This document shows, piece after piece, positions 32,533 through 43,380 of a stretch of DNA of 64,000 nucleotides. Position 1 is the stretch's first letter; each line of letters begins with the position of its first letter. The DNA comes from Sanderia malayensis. Its lineage: Eukaryota; Cnidaria; Scyphozoa; Semaeostomeae; Pelagiidae. The stretch covers positions 1,798,001 to 1,862,000 of the forward strand of contig RQOL01000374.1 of NCBI GenBank assembly GCA_013076295.1, in the 5' to 3' direction. The position numbers and the translations under genes are program-made. The notes below the pieces were generated by a model that was not told where the DNA came from, did not search any database, and was given only the letters and a program-made list of their open reading frames with translations.

Positions 32533-35330
32533 TATAATCTGAATGTGCTATGCACAACTTCACTATTGTTTAATGAAGTAACTCGACCGAGTTGGTCGGG
32601 CCTTATGCAAGCCACTGACAAGGAAATCCACAATGGCCAGTCATCCATATCATTCCTTCCGATAATTGATATGAGCTCTAGTGACATAACCTGCATCAAC
32701 ACTACACTCTGCTTTATCTATAATCATGCACAAGAACATGGGATAAAAAATCCAATAATTACATTCGACCAGCCTCTCTGGTGTAAGGCATTCACGTTGA
32801 TAAACACTGAGTCCAATGACAGCAAATTACAGCAGATTATTTCACGTCTTGGCTCATTTCATACGCTGATGAGTTTTCTTGGTAGCATCGAGCACTTTAT
32901 GGCTGGATCAGGCTTGAAAGAACTACTTGAGTTAATTTATGCCGCCAATGCTGTTGAACATATGCTGTCGGGAAAAGCTATTGCAAGTGCGCTACGTGGT
33001 CACCTTATCGTTGATGCATCCCTCAATGCCTTATTATACTCAGGAACTCCAGATGTGAAAGTACCTTGCCTAAAGTGTTGAGGTAGGCTACAAATTTGTT
33101 TCAACAAATTTTTTTATTTGGTTGTTAGCTTGTTAAAGCAAGAGTTTTATGTTTCAAATGAAGAGGATGGGCTGAATGGAAGAGGATGAGCAGAATCGTT
33201 TCGGACCTAATACAATAACTATTGATCTAGATACAACACACCACAGACCACATGTGAATGTTCAAATTGTAGCTTTTCTTTCATTCACTGTCCTCCAATG
33301 TAACTCAAACATAAAAAATTTTCTTTTTTCAGATATGGTTTTCATGGAGAAGGAAGAGATTGACCTTGGTTCAGAAATACAAGTGGCAGATGAGAATATA
33401 TTAGTTGATGAGAACGCGCAAGAATCCAGAACTGGAAATGAGGCCCTTGTTAATGGCAGTGACACACTGTACAAAGAACTCGTCGGGGAGGAGAAGACTG
33501 TGGAGGAAGTTTCAGGCTCAGATATTCTATAATATCCTTACCAAAGTCTTTGAGGAGCGTAAAAAATGTCAAGTCGGAAGTCGAACAGCATCACTTTGGC
33601 TACAGTATCTAGACATCATAAAGGCTGAACGTACAGGGAACTGGGAGATGCATCTTCAAGTAATTTCACAAATGCTACCCTACATTGTTGCGTCAGGTCA
33701 CAACTTTTACACACAGAGTGCTATATTGTACCTGCAATCGATGAATAGCCTCAAGGTTGAATTTCCTGATGTTTACAAAGCATTTGCCAGGGGATTCCAC
33801 GTCGTCAGAAGAAGTGACCATTACTGAACTGGCCTATCGGCTGACCTGATTATCGAGCAAGTCCTCATGAGAAGTCTGAAAACCCCAGGTGGCTTGACTC
33901 GAGGAAGTGGTATGACAGAGCAGCAACATGCTACATGGCTTTTATCTACACCTGCCTGTGCCCAGACTAGCTCAGCAATGCAGATCTTATTGATGTCTTA
34001 TGTAAGCACAGTGAGCAAGTCGACAGAAGGGAGATCTTGAAGATTCCATTATTATCCTTAAGACGATTGCTGACGATGGGCGAGATCCATTCGCACAGGA
34101 CTCTGTTCTTAAGATTATCATGACTGGTGTGAATGCTGAAGAAGCTGTCAATGAAGTTAGGGCATATGGGGAGAAGATTCTGGCCAGGATGACCGACCAG
34201 CAAGTGAGTACTTATTCCTTTAAGCGAAAAGAGCAAGCTGTTACCCTCGCTGCGGGTTCTTCAGTGAAAATAGATGGTGTGAAAGTCCATGTCGACCCAC
34301 AGCTTCTATTTCAATGCTTAGTCTTTGCCTGTAATACCATTGCCGACTTGCAGGGTGTGTTTAAAATCCGAGCTATGCAGTTATCCAGCAGCACTCTTAG
34401 ATTCTCCTCTTACACTGCCGCAGCCCCAAAAATCAATCCTCGGTGATGCTTTATGAGAAAAACTCTCCCCAGAAGCCAAAACGGAACCAACCGGGGAGGT
34501 TAAGTACGTCATTGATGGTCGAGCCCTTCTTCATCGAGTACCTTGGGCAAAGCAAGCGACCTACCAACAACTGTGGCAGAAGTACTGCCGATACGTGTTG
34601 CAATGATATGGAGAGTGTGCTATGATTGTTTTTGACGGATATGACAGCCCTACTACCAAGAATGTGACCCACTAAAAACGGTCAGCAGGTGAAGTAGGAG
34701 CAACTGTTTCCTTTGAGGATGGCATAAAAGTCACAATGAAGAGAGATGTTTTTCTTGAATGTGTTAAAGCATTCTGTATCCGCATGCGATAGCTGGATGC
34801 GACACAACATCTCATCCTTTTGGAATTGGAAAGGCAATGCCTCTCAAGAAATTTTCTGACTCCCCTTACTACTAGGAAAAAGCAAAGATTTTTAAGGCAT
34901 CTGATGGAAGCGTTGATGATATAGTTCAAGTGGGTGAGAATGCCCTTGTCGCGATGTATGGAGGAAGGCAAGGCGACACCGGAGATACCATGAAAAGGTG
35001 TGCACAAGAGGCCATCAGGTTGAGCCTGAAAATCTGCCCCCAACCTCCTGAGCAGCCAAATATCATAGCATGAGAATTTTCATGCAAGTGAAACAATTGC
35101 AAGGCCTGGATAACAATTTAACCTTGTTGTCCCTGTCACAACTGATCTTCCTGCAGCTCCTGACACCTTCCTCGATATGATAAGATGTAATTGCCCAACA
35201 GATTGCTCAACCGCAAGGTGCACCTGCCGTAAGCGTGGATTAGACTGCTCTATGGCATGTGGTCAATGCCGAGGCATTGGATGCACAAATAGCAGCATCC
35301 ATCCAAGTGACGATCACTATTATCTGGAAT
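32533..35330 (+). pseudogene. Multicopy invertebrate CXC-domain protein (TFDQPL family), decayed
   Basis: I recognise this as a large family in cnidarian and other invertebrate genomes, without a known function. The first part is open at 32545-33081: TRPSWSGLMQ, PIIDMSSSDITC, PIITFDQPLWCKAF, RLGSFHTLMSFLGSI and MLSGKAIASALRGHLIVDA. Later blocks are in other frames: LWLQYLDIIKAERTGNWE (33590), FKRKEQAVTLAAGSS (34220), a VIDGRALLHRVPW-like site (34510), IVFDGYDS (34627) and ALVAMYGGRQ (34944). The C-terminus (about 35185-35330) is a Cys-rich CXC module, CNCPTDCSTARCTCRKRG then CSMACGQCRG, like tesmin/TSO1 DNA-binding domains. Multiple frameshifts and stops occur. It is the best candidate gene of the TIR-bounded element. 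Confidence 0.7.
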
Positions 35331-35456
35331 AACTCATGTACACTTAGTACATGAGTTATTTGAGTTAGTTAGTAACGCTTTGCACATTTAATTTTTTCTT
35401 CTGTTGAGTTTACAAAACTAACCATATTTACAATTTTATAGCATAGTCTTAATATA

Positions 35457-38005
35457 CTAGCCGGGGGCGCTCGCGTTCGCTCGCTTCCCGGAGGGGGGCA
35501 AGTGGAAAAAACTTAATGTGGTTGGCGCACTTCTTGCGCTGCATTCGCTTACGCTCATGCCCCTGTCAACCCCACGTACAATGGGCTAGCTCGCTTTGCT
35601 CGCCTGTCTATCTATTATCAAGAAACATTGACTGATAGGGCGCACTTCGTGCGCTGCATTCGCTTCGCTCATGCCTCTTTCAACCCCACGTACAATGGGT
35701 TAGCTCGCTGCGCTCGCCTGTCTATCTATTATCAAGAAACATTGACTGATAGGGCGCACTTCGTGCGCTGCATTCGCTTCGCTCATGCCTCTTTCAACCC
35801 CACGTACAATGGGCTACCTCGCTGCGCTCGCCTGTCTATCTATTATCAAGAAACATTGACTGATAGGGCGCACTTCGTGCGCTGCATTCGCTTCGCTCAT
35901 GCCTCTTTCAACCCCACGTAGAATGGGCTAGCTCGCTTTGCTCGCCTGTCTATCTATTATCAAGAAACATTGACTGATAGGGCGCACTTCGTGCGCTGCA
36001 TTCGCTTCGCTCATGCCTCTTTCAACCCCACGTACAATGGGTTAGCTCGCTGCGCTCGCCTGTCTATCTATTATCAAGAGACATTGACTGATAGGGCGCA
36101 CTTCGTGCGCTGCATTCGCTTCGCTCATGCCTCTTTCAACCCCACGTACAATGGGGTAGCTCGCTGCGCTCGCCTGTCTATCTATTATCAAGAAACATTG
36201 ACTGATAGGGCGCACTTCGTGCGCTGCATTCGCTTCGCTCATGCTTCTTTCAACCCCACGTACAATGGGTTAGCTCGCTGCGCTCGCCTGTCTATCTATT
36301 ATCAAAAAGCATTGACTGATAGGGCGCACTTCGTGCGCTGCATTCGCTTCGCTCATGCCTCTTTCAACCCCACGTACAATGGGCTACCTCGCTTTGCTCG
36401 CCTGTCTATCTATTATCAAGAAACATTGACCGATAGGGCGCACTTCGTGCGCTGCATTCGCTTCGCTCTATCAACCCCACGTACAATGGGCTAGCTCGGT
36501 TTGCTCGCCTGTCTATCTATTATCAAGAAACATTGACTGATAGGGCGCACTTCGTGCGCTGCATTCGCTTCGCTCATGCCTCTTTCAACCCCACGTACAA
36601 TGGGCTAGCTCGCTTTGCTCGCCTGTCTATCTATTATCAAAAAACATTGACTGATAGGGCGCACTTCGTGCGCTGCATTCGCTTCGCTCATGCCTCTTTC
36701 AACCCCACATACAATGGGCTAGCTCGCTTTGCTCGCCTGTCTATCTATTATCAAAAAACATTGACTGATAGGGCGCACTTCGTGCGCTGCATTCGCTTCG
36801 CTCATGCCTCTTTCAACCCCACGTACAATGGGCTAGCTCGCTTTGCTCGCCTGTCTATCTATTATCAAAAAACATTGACTGATAGGGCGCACTTCGTGCG
36901 CTGCATTCGCTTCGCTCATGCCTCTTTCAACCCCACGTACAATGGGTTAGCTCGCTGCGCTCGCCTGTCTATCTATTATCAAGAAACATTGACTGATAGG
37001 GCGCACTTCGTGCGCTCCATTCGCTTATTCTCATGCCTCTCTGAACCTCACGTACAATAGGTTAGCTCGCTATGCTCGCCTCTGTGGTTGGCGCACTTCG
37101 TGCCCTGCATTCGCTTACGCTCATGCCTCTTTGAACCCCACGTACAATAGGTTAGCTCGCTATGCTCGCCTCTGTGGTTGGCGCACTTCGTGCGCTGCAT
37201 TCGCTTACGCTCATGTCTCTGCCTACTCCTCTTGCAACAGTTTGGCTCGCTTCGCTCGCCTGATAACCCCGAAATTTGTTTATAAAAACTTTGGGCTTGT
37301 TTACATTAGGCCTAAGTGTCGGAAGCATGCCGAAGCAACAATGGCGGTCGCCTACTACCTAAACTACAACTATCTCACTCAAAAAACAAAACAAAGCTAT
37401 CACCTGTGTTCTCAATTGTTTCCTGTAATTTTTCAGAGGTCTCTCAAACAATTAGCAAGGCTTTACAAAGATAATTCAGGTCGTAAAACATTTTGAAAGG
37501 CGCCCAGTTATCCTTTGTGTTGAAAACAAAAACACGCGTCTTCTCCAAAAGTACCTGCTGTTCAACCCGAGGGCTAATTTGCATGATAACGAAAAACGCG
37601 TGACTTTTCACGTGAAGCCACGAAAGAGCCAATCAAATTGCAGGAAAAGGCGAAACGGGTCTCGTGAGAGCGAACACTCTGTTCGAAAATGGAGTTCGCG
37701 ACGCGAATTTGGAAGTTTCGCCAGCGTAAACGGTCGTTTTTTCGTGATAGCACAATTAGTGGAGCAATTAATGGAATAACTCAAAAATTCTTTTAAAATA
37801 GGCTTGCAAAAATAGATAACTTTTGCCTACTCCAGAAACGGAGCCTTTCCATGCAAGTGTCAACCTTTTGCGACCCCATTGAAAAAAGCCTTATTGATCA
37901 CCGATTCGCCGTTTCGTCCCATTGTTTTGAGGCGTTCGACCTATTGTTTCGGGTCGAATCTATTGTTTTAGGCAGAGTTTCGCCACCGTCACGTGACATC
38001 GCAGA
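35457..38005 (-). mobile_element. Helentron-like element, long copy 2 with 114-bp array
   Basis: Reversed, it begins TCTGCGATGTCACGTGAC and ends in CTAG at 35457, with T outside both ends. The 5' unique part (37260-38005) matches copy 1, including AATAGGTCGAACGCC and GAAACTTCCAAATTCGCG. The 3' part is the tandem array. It is inserted in the composite element just after the CXC gene. Confidence 0.8.
35527..37250 (-). repeat. 114-bp minisatellite array (about 13 regular units plus degenerate ends)
   Basis: Units start with GGGCGCACTTCGTGCGCTGC, for example at 35641, 35755 and 35869, exactly 114 bases apart. Each unit holds the hairpin GCGCAC-TTC-GTGCGC, a GCATTCGCTTCGCTCATGC block and GCTCGCTGCGCTCGCC. 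Units at 35.6-37.0 kb are about 95% alike; those at both edges are more diverged and shorter. Because 114 is divisible by three and lacks stops in one frame, long apparent ORFs result; they are not proteins. Confidence 0.95.
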
Positions 38006-38454
38006 ATAGTAATATTAGAAGCTTAGTTAATGATGCCTGTTTACTGGTGTGAGCACAGCAGTTGATCAATAAAATATATTTTCCTGTTTATTTTGTATTT
38101 TTATTAATTGCTTTTGTGCAAAAACATCACAGTTTTGAGAAAATTTGAAAAAATTCAGTGATATTGTGGTTCAGCTACGCTTACATGCAGAAAACAGACA
38201 GCTCATCAGCAAAAGCTAATATATTTTCCTGTATATTTTGTATCGATATTTATTGCTTTTATGCAAAAGCATCGCAGTTTTCAGAAAATTTGAACAATTT
38301 CATGGATATTACAGTCCAGCCTCATTTTCATGCAGGCCCATCGGCAAAAGCTATAAATCGGGATGTTGTACCCCTTGGATATTTTGGGACCTTTTTGTAT
38401 GTTGTTCTACACATTCATTCCAACAGGTTCCTGAAGATAATGCTTTTGTGGGAG
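38006..38454. repeat. Right end of composite element with 146-bp tandem duplication
   Basis: Two tandem copies start near 38074 and 38220 (ATATTTTCCTGT..TATTTTGTAT, then GCAAAAGCATCGCAGTTTT and TCATCAGC/CCATCGGC), about 146 bases apart and roughly 80% alike. No gene is present. Confidence 0.7.
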
Positions 38455-38487
38455 TTAGTTCCAGGTCCAGCCATAGAATGCCTGGAC

Positions 38488-39360
38488 TACATACATTATA
38501 TTTAAATTTTCTAAAAGTTCACCTCCAACGAAGACTCTTTGAGTTCTTTCACTGAAATAAGATCGAAACCAGTGAAGAACAATACCCCTAATACCATAAT
38601 ATTCCAATTTTTGTAAAAGGATTTCCTGGTCAACAGTATCAAATGCTTTTGTGAAATCGAGGAAAATACAGCAAGAAGTTTTTTTTATTTTCAACCACAT
38701 CCATAAGATTTGTATAAACATCTAATATTGCAAGAGTTGTAAATTTATTTTTGTGAAAACCAAATTGGGTATTAAAAATTATTTTGTGTGTCTCTAAAAA
38801 ATTACTAACTCGAACATGCATCAGTTTTTCAATGATTTTATTAAAAATTGGAAGAAGTGATATTGGGCAATAATTCGTTACTTCGAGTGGGGAGTTAGCT
38901 TTAAAAATTGGCATAACATTAGCACACTTCATAACTTGCGGACAGTAGCCAGTAGTAAATGATTCCTTTTTTAGCAAAGTTAACCGGCGAACAATATTAT
39001 CTCTTATCAGCTTAACTAATTTGATAGGAATATCATAAGCATCGCTGACTTTTTAGCATTGAGGCTATTTATTACGTCATTGACTTCAAACTCTGTTACA
39101 GGGTATATAAAAAGGCTCCTTGGTTGAGGATCGTTCAAATAACCAGTGACATTTTTAGTATTACTTCCTAATTTATTCACTAGACATCTTAGAAGAAAAT
39201 CAACAGCAATGACATGGATGCACAAATCTTTTCATACGCAGAGCAGTTTTCAATCTTCGAAATGATAAGTAGCTACTCAAATCGTTTATCACTTTATTAT
39301 AATCATCTTGAGTCGCTGCTATTATGAAACGATAACAAGTTTTTTGTTTTGTCATTACAC
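38488..39360 (-). pseudogene. LINE-A fragment 1 (N-terminal half of reverse transcriptase)
   Basis: The minus strand encodes PVTEFEVNDVINSLNAKKS, YCPISLLPIFNKIIEKLMH, FNTQFGFHKNKFTTLAIL and FLDFTKAFDTVDQEILLQKL, standard order for a CR1/Jockey-type LINE. Frame changes lie near 39030 and 38690. Coding stops at ELLENLNI where the composite element begins; the next segment is at 27584. Confidence 0.85.
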
Positions 39361-39366
39361 AGATTA

Positions 39367-39600
39367 GAGTAAATGACGGCTCTCAAATACTGTGCGAAGA
39401 AGCTTCTTTCTCTTCAGCAGATGGCGTACTCGTTTCCTTACTAGAGATTCCATCCGTCACACAAATTGGCAACGAGTTGCAGTTATTTTCTCAAAGTAAT
39501 CTCGAAAAGCCAAAACCATACAGGGAAGATTTTCGATTGGTGAACAACAATTTGTTGACGTTTCTTTTAGACCATAAGCTATTGCAGCAGATTGTTTAGG
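39367..39600 (+). CDS. Unrecognised coding stretch without ATG
   Basis: After an ACACAG acceptor-like site, one frame is open for about 77 codons to TAG at 39598-39600 (ILCEEASFSSADGVLVSLLE, then FRLVNNNLLTFLLDHKLLQQ). Composition looks coding but I know no match. It directly precedes the C-rich virus-like block and could be its first remnant or a host exon. Confidence 0.3.
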
Positions 39601-39649
39601 GTGCAAAAAGCATCCCTAAACTACTTTATCTATAAGTGCAGCCCACACG

Positions 39650-40111
39650 ATGCATCATCCATCCATTCGTCATTTGTGCAATATCTCTGGTGCTGCTGGT
39701 GCTAGGAGGAAGAGAAAACGCGTGTCAATTACAAATGCTACTACTTATAGTACTGGTGGTGGTGGTGGTACCGTTTTTACCATCGTTCCTACTTACGATT
39801 CTAATCATGCTGCTGCTGCTAATACTACTGCCGCTGCAAAAAATGGATTTCAATTTCAATTCGCGTCAAATCTTCATACCACCAGATTACCATCAGTATG
39901 CGTGCCAAAACAAGCAGCAGCATCTCCTCCATTGCCGCCATTGCTGCCTACGATGAAAACACTGCCAACGATGCCGCCACCACAACTGCTGCTGCCACCA
40001 CCATCAGCATTCTTATCACCACCGCCGCCGCTACCATCATCAATGCCGTCTCTGCTACGAACACTGCTACCACCACCAGCAGCAGCAACGACATTTTCTA
40101 ACAGTATTTGA
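39650..40111 (+). CDS. Unrecognised Pro/Ala-rich ORF of the virus-like block
   Basis: It spans 153 codons from ATG 39650. An N-terminal basic patch (RRKRKRV) is followed by a Gly/Thr segment and a long Pro/Leu/Ser-rich tail. Low complexity (CCA, GCA and ACC repeats) makes other frames open as well, so the frame is uncertain. Such proteins are common in adenovirus-like virions, but no family is recognised. Confidence 0.3.
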   Translation: MHHPSIRHLCNISGAAGARRKRKRVSITNATTYSTGGGGGTVFTIVPTYDSNHAAAANTTAAAKNGFQFQFASNLHTTRLPSVCVPKQAAASPPLPPLLPTMKTLPTMPPPQLLLPPPSAFLSPPPPLPSSMPSLLRTLLPPPAAATTFSNSI

Positions 40112-40135
40112 ATGCATCAATAATAGTAAAAAAAA

Positions 40136-41163
40136 TTGATATGTTTTCTTTTCGGTTCTCCTGCAAATCACCATGATGCATTCAAATACAATTATATGAA
40201 AACGTTGAGGAGTTATGGATTGTCTTCAGCACGCAAAAAATTCGACCGTGACACGCCAAAGCCGCACAATCTCAACGAGATTTTGCACAGAAATGGATGC
40301 ATCATAACATTAAAAACAAAGCATTCTCCTCACAGTGGCTGCGGCTGTCGCCATGATCATTGTTGCGGTCGTCATCGACATAACCACAACCACCGTTCTG
40401 ACTATCAGAAAACACTACAAACAAATCGAATTCGAGACACTGCAGAAGTACCTCCCTGCATGAAAGCCAGTATTTATGCAACAACTCTGCAGAACAACAA
40501 ACAACAGCTGCAACACAAGAACTGGTCACCCACCATCCGATTTCACGCCAACCTTCCCGATGTGACAATGAGAAGCAACATCTATCAAAATTACGCAAAT
40601 GTCAAAAAATCGACAAAATCAATCCCTTTGCTGTGGCTCGACTGAGAAAACCAGTCTACCACGATTCGACTTATCATCTGCAAAATATCCTCGCCTAACA
40701 GATCACCTTTTTCAATCGATTATTGATGTGTTATATTTATGCAAAAAAAACTTTTTTTCCTTAATCAATACACCGTTTGTCTGTGTCATCTATCAACAAC
40801 ACCAACAAGAACAACAACAACAACATAATGGCCACTCTCTTTTCTCGACGACGACTGCATTGTTGTCGATACAAAAGGATGGGTTTTTAACAGAGAAAAT
40901 CGACAAAATGTCTATCCTACAGGACCGGGATACAATTTGACTTTTCATCTGGCTCAATTTTACACAGCTTCCCTTGCCAGCGTCGATCATTCGACTGAAA
41001 AACAGATACACCTACGTGCCCTATCCCAACGCATTTCAGCGTTGATAAAAACAATTCATTATTAATCTATATATATATAAAGGGAAGTATACATATTGCA
41101 TTGTCCTGCTGCTGCTGCTACTCCACAGCCCTAACAACAACAACAACCACATAAAAAATCAAC
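40136..41163 (+). pseudogene. Decayed ORFs of the virus-like block, one with a membrane helix
   Basis: A frame from 40136 begins MICFLFGSPANHHD and passes GLSSARKKFDRDTPKPHNLN. A shifted frame near 40325-40465 has a clear membrane segment (LLTVAAAVAMIIVAVVIDI) followed by a polar IRKHYKQIEFETLQKYL tail and a stop. Further short frames occur to about 41050. Position and C-rich composition link them to the capsid genes downstream. Functions are unknown. Confidence 0.3.
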
Positions 41164-41618
41164 ATGATGCCCAGCCAAAGCAACTTGGTTCCGCATCATG
41201 CTGGTATGTACGGCGAAATGGTATTGGTGCCGCGAGGCTTCTACACCACAGCTTTGCAACAGCATTATATCAGCAAAAAGTCATTGCGGCTCGCAAAAAC
41301 GCCAACAATCCCAACGTCTACAATCAACACCTGATCGAAGGGCACAAATACCTTTGCCCACACATCATGAACGAGCAGATTCGCAAAAAGCTACAACACC
41401 TTTTGCTCAACAAACAACTCCTCTCTGCCCACCACGGCATGAACACATACAACGATCTGAAAAGCAGAGAAAAAGAACATATAGACGTTCTGCAACACGC
41501 CAAAAGCAACAAGGACGACAACTTGATCAACAATCCCAACAATTTAATACAACAAGCACCGCAAAATTTGCAAGGCAGTCCCTTTCACGCCAAAATGCTG
41601 CACATGTTTCTCTGCTGA
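41164..41618 (+). pseudogene. Unrecognised protein of the virus-like block, frameshifted
   Basis: ATG 41164 starts MMPSQSNLVPHHAGMYGEMV. After a frame change near 41275, coding continues in the frame of RKNANNPNVYNQHLIEGHK and QIRKKLQHLLLNKQLL to TGA at about 41618. The second half is Asn/Gln/Leu-rich and helical. No family is recognised. The region 41619-42420 holds more open low-complexity sequence with His and Ser/Pro tracts. Confidence 0.35.
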
Positions 41619-42419
41619 CATCCGCACATTCTTCGTCACGATAGTCGTGGAACGTTACTCGTTTTGGCAAAAATCGTTTCGGGTAGTCCGCACGCGACCT
41701 CTCATCTGATTCATTTTTTCACTCACAGCCGCAGCATCGCCAATCCTCCCGAGGGTACACACAAATTCCTTTTGGCTCTGCATTGAAACGGTTTCAGCCT
41801 GCGACACATTGGCAACAAATTTTTACGCCAAAACCCTCATAAACTCAATGACGAAAGCATCAAACAAGAACGTATCGGCGAAGCAATACCACGTCGTAAG
41901 ACTACACCGTCCGCCAAAACACCACACCACCACTCGATACCACCCACATCAGCCCATAGCAGTAGCAGTGTCAGACAACCACTTTCGCCTACACCATAAC
42001 CTTCTTGGTTTCCCCCTACACGACAACCGACTCATGCTCTCATTAAAACATCATCATCATCATCATCAGATCACACGCCATCAATTAGAACACCGAATCT
42101 GTTGCCTTCACTACCGCGCAACAGTCCCACCTGGTGTTCGCCACAAATTCAAACGCACAAACAGTGCCAAGAAATACAAGCGGAGCACGCTCGGCACTCG
42201 GCACAAAACCCACAAAATCCACGATTAAAAAGGAACTGCTTGTGTCCATTTGCGTGACTGGCTGGAAAAGAAAAAGAAATAAATCGCCTCATAAAATCAC
42301 ACACAACATTACCGATCCACTAACAATAACCACAATACACAATACAACATAAAATAAAAAATTGTCTACCACGGCCTGCTGGCATCGATATGACAGTATG
42401 TTTCCTTGGATGAATACCA

Positions 42420-43380
42420 ACTCAGTTTCACCACCGGACGCGCAAACTCAATTGTGCACACGGCAACAAAAACGCCCTAAGCAACGTCGCATGCCCACCA
42501 TACTCCTTCCAAAAAGTCCACAGCAACAACAACTTTGACGACACACTACTTGCCAAATTTCATGTGTTGCTACCAAAATCCACCTACAAGGACGCCGAAC
42601 CGATCTACTACTCGTTCATGAGCAGTGGTCACAAAACCACCTGCTCACTCTGTTTCAAAGCAAAAACATCAAACACCACCTGCTCACTCCGTTTCAAAGA
42701 AAAAACATCAAACACAACTGCTACTTGAAAACCTTCAATTCCAAAACGAATGCATTCACCTATCACAATATAAATGAGAACCTCAACGCCATCAACTGCA
42801 CGCTTCTCTTGTGCAATCCGCCTATCTACTCCAACAGCACACATATAGAGACAGCGCAACAATTTAACAAAAACAACAACAGCAGCAATGAAAAGAGTGA
42901 CTTCTTCGCGCGCAACTTTTTCTACATTCCCCGCTACTTGGACACAACAAAATTCGACGATGTCGTCCAACAGACGCACAAATGCAGCTTTCTCAGTCGT
43001 GACAACACGCAAATCCTACAGGACGACCTTCAATTACTGCCCGAAGAATACTGGGAAATCGCCATCACCCAAGTCGACTACACCCTCACGTAACAGTTCA
43101 TGCACTTCCCACAACCGATCGAATGGCGATGACTCAACACCTTGCACCTGTTTGAGATGGAAATCGTGCTGTCTGGATCGATTCTACTTTTTCTCCATCA
43201 ACTACGAAGTGAACAACGCCGTCAGAAATCTTGCACAGATCTTCAAAGACGTCTATGCCCTCCAAGACGACGTCACCCAATCGTTCATGTACATCGTCGA
43301 GCGCTATCAGAAAAACTTCAACATGTGGACGGACTTGGACGTGAACTTTTTCCCTCTCGACGTGTGTCAATGCTGACAAA
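42420..43380 (+). pseudogene. Possible minor capsid (penton-like) protein, decayed
   Basis: The best frame is 42725-43093, ending LLPEEYWEIAITQVDYTL. It resembles the WEVALTEI.Y motif I associate with N-terminal parts of Polinton/adintovirus penton-like proteins. Upstream in another frame lies ALSNVACPPYSFQKV; downstream in a third lies NAVRNLAQIFKDVYALQDDV. A 39-base in-frame tandem duplication (42639-42677, 42678-42716) lies upstream. At least three frame changes occur. The identification is tentative. Confidence 0.35.

Larger units (their letters stand above)
27585..38487. mobile_element. Composite element with imperfect terminal inverted repeats
   Basis: The left end reads TAGTCCAGGCATT (27584-27596) and ACCTGGAACTAA (27617-27628). 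The right end, reversed from 38487, reads TAGTCCAGGCATT and ACCTGGAACTAA, nine bases closer together; a shared TCCCACAAAA lies further in on both sides. It interrupts LINE-A exactly between the ELLENLNI and GVPEG coding segments. ATG flanks both sides, a possible 3-bp duplication. Inside are a DUF1759-like gene, LINE-B, two Helentron-like copies and a CXC-domain gene. Without the later insertions it would be about 5 kb. No recognised transposase is present. Confidence 0.55.

Noticed and set aside
35527..37250. CRISPR-like array
   Set aside because: Units are 114 bases with no unique spacers, inside a eukaryotic mobile element.
42050..42070. His-rich metal-binding protein (ORF at 41809-42228)
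   Set aside because: CAT repeats give His in one frame and Ile or Ser in others; the frame is not supported by neighbours.
42629..43012. Minus-strand ORFs in the C-rich block (for example 42629-43012, 44205-44471, 45858-46196)
   Set aside because: They are shadows of plus-strand coding in C-rich sequence; the plus frames carry the capsid and protease signatures.
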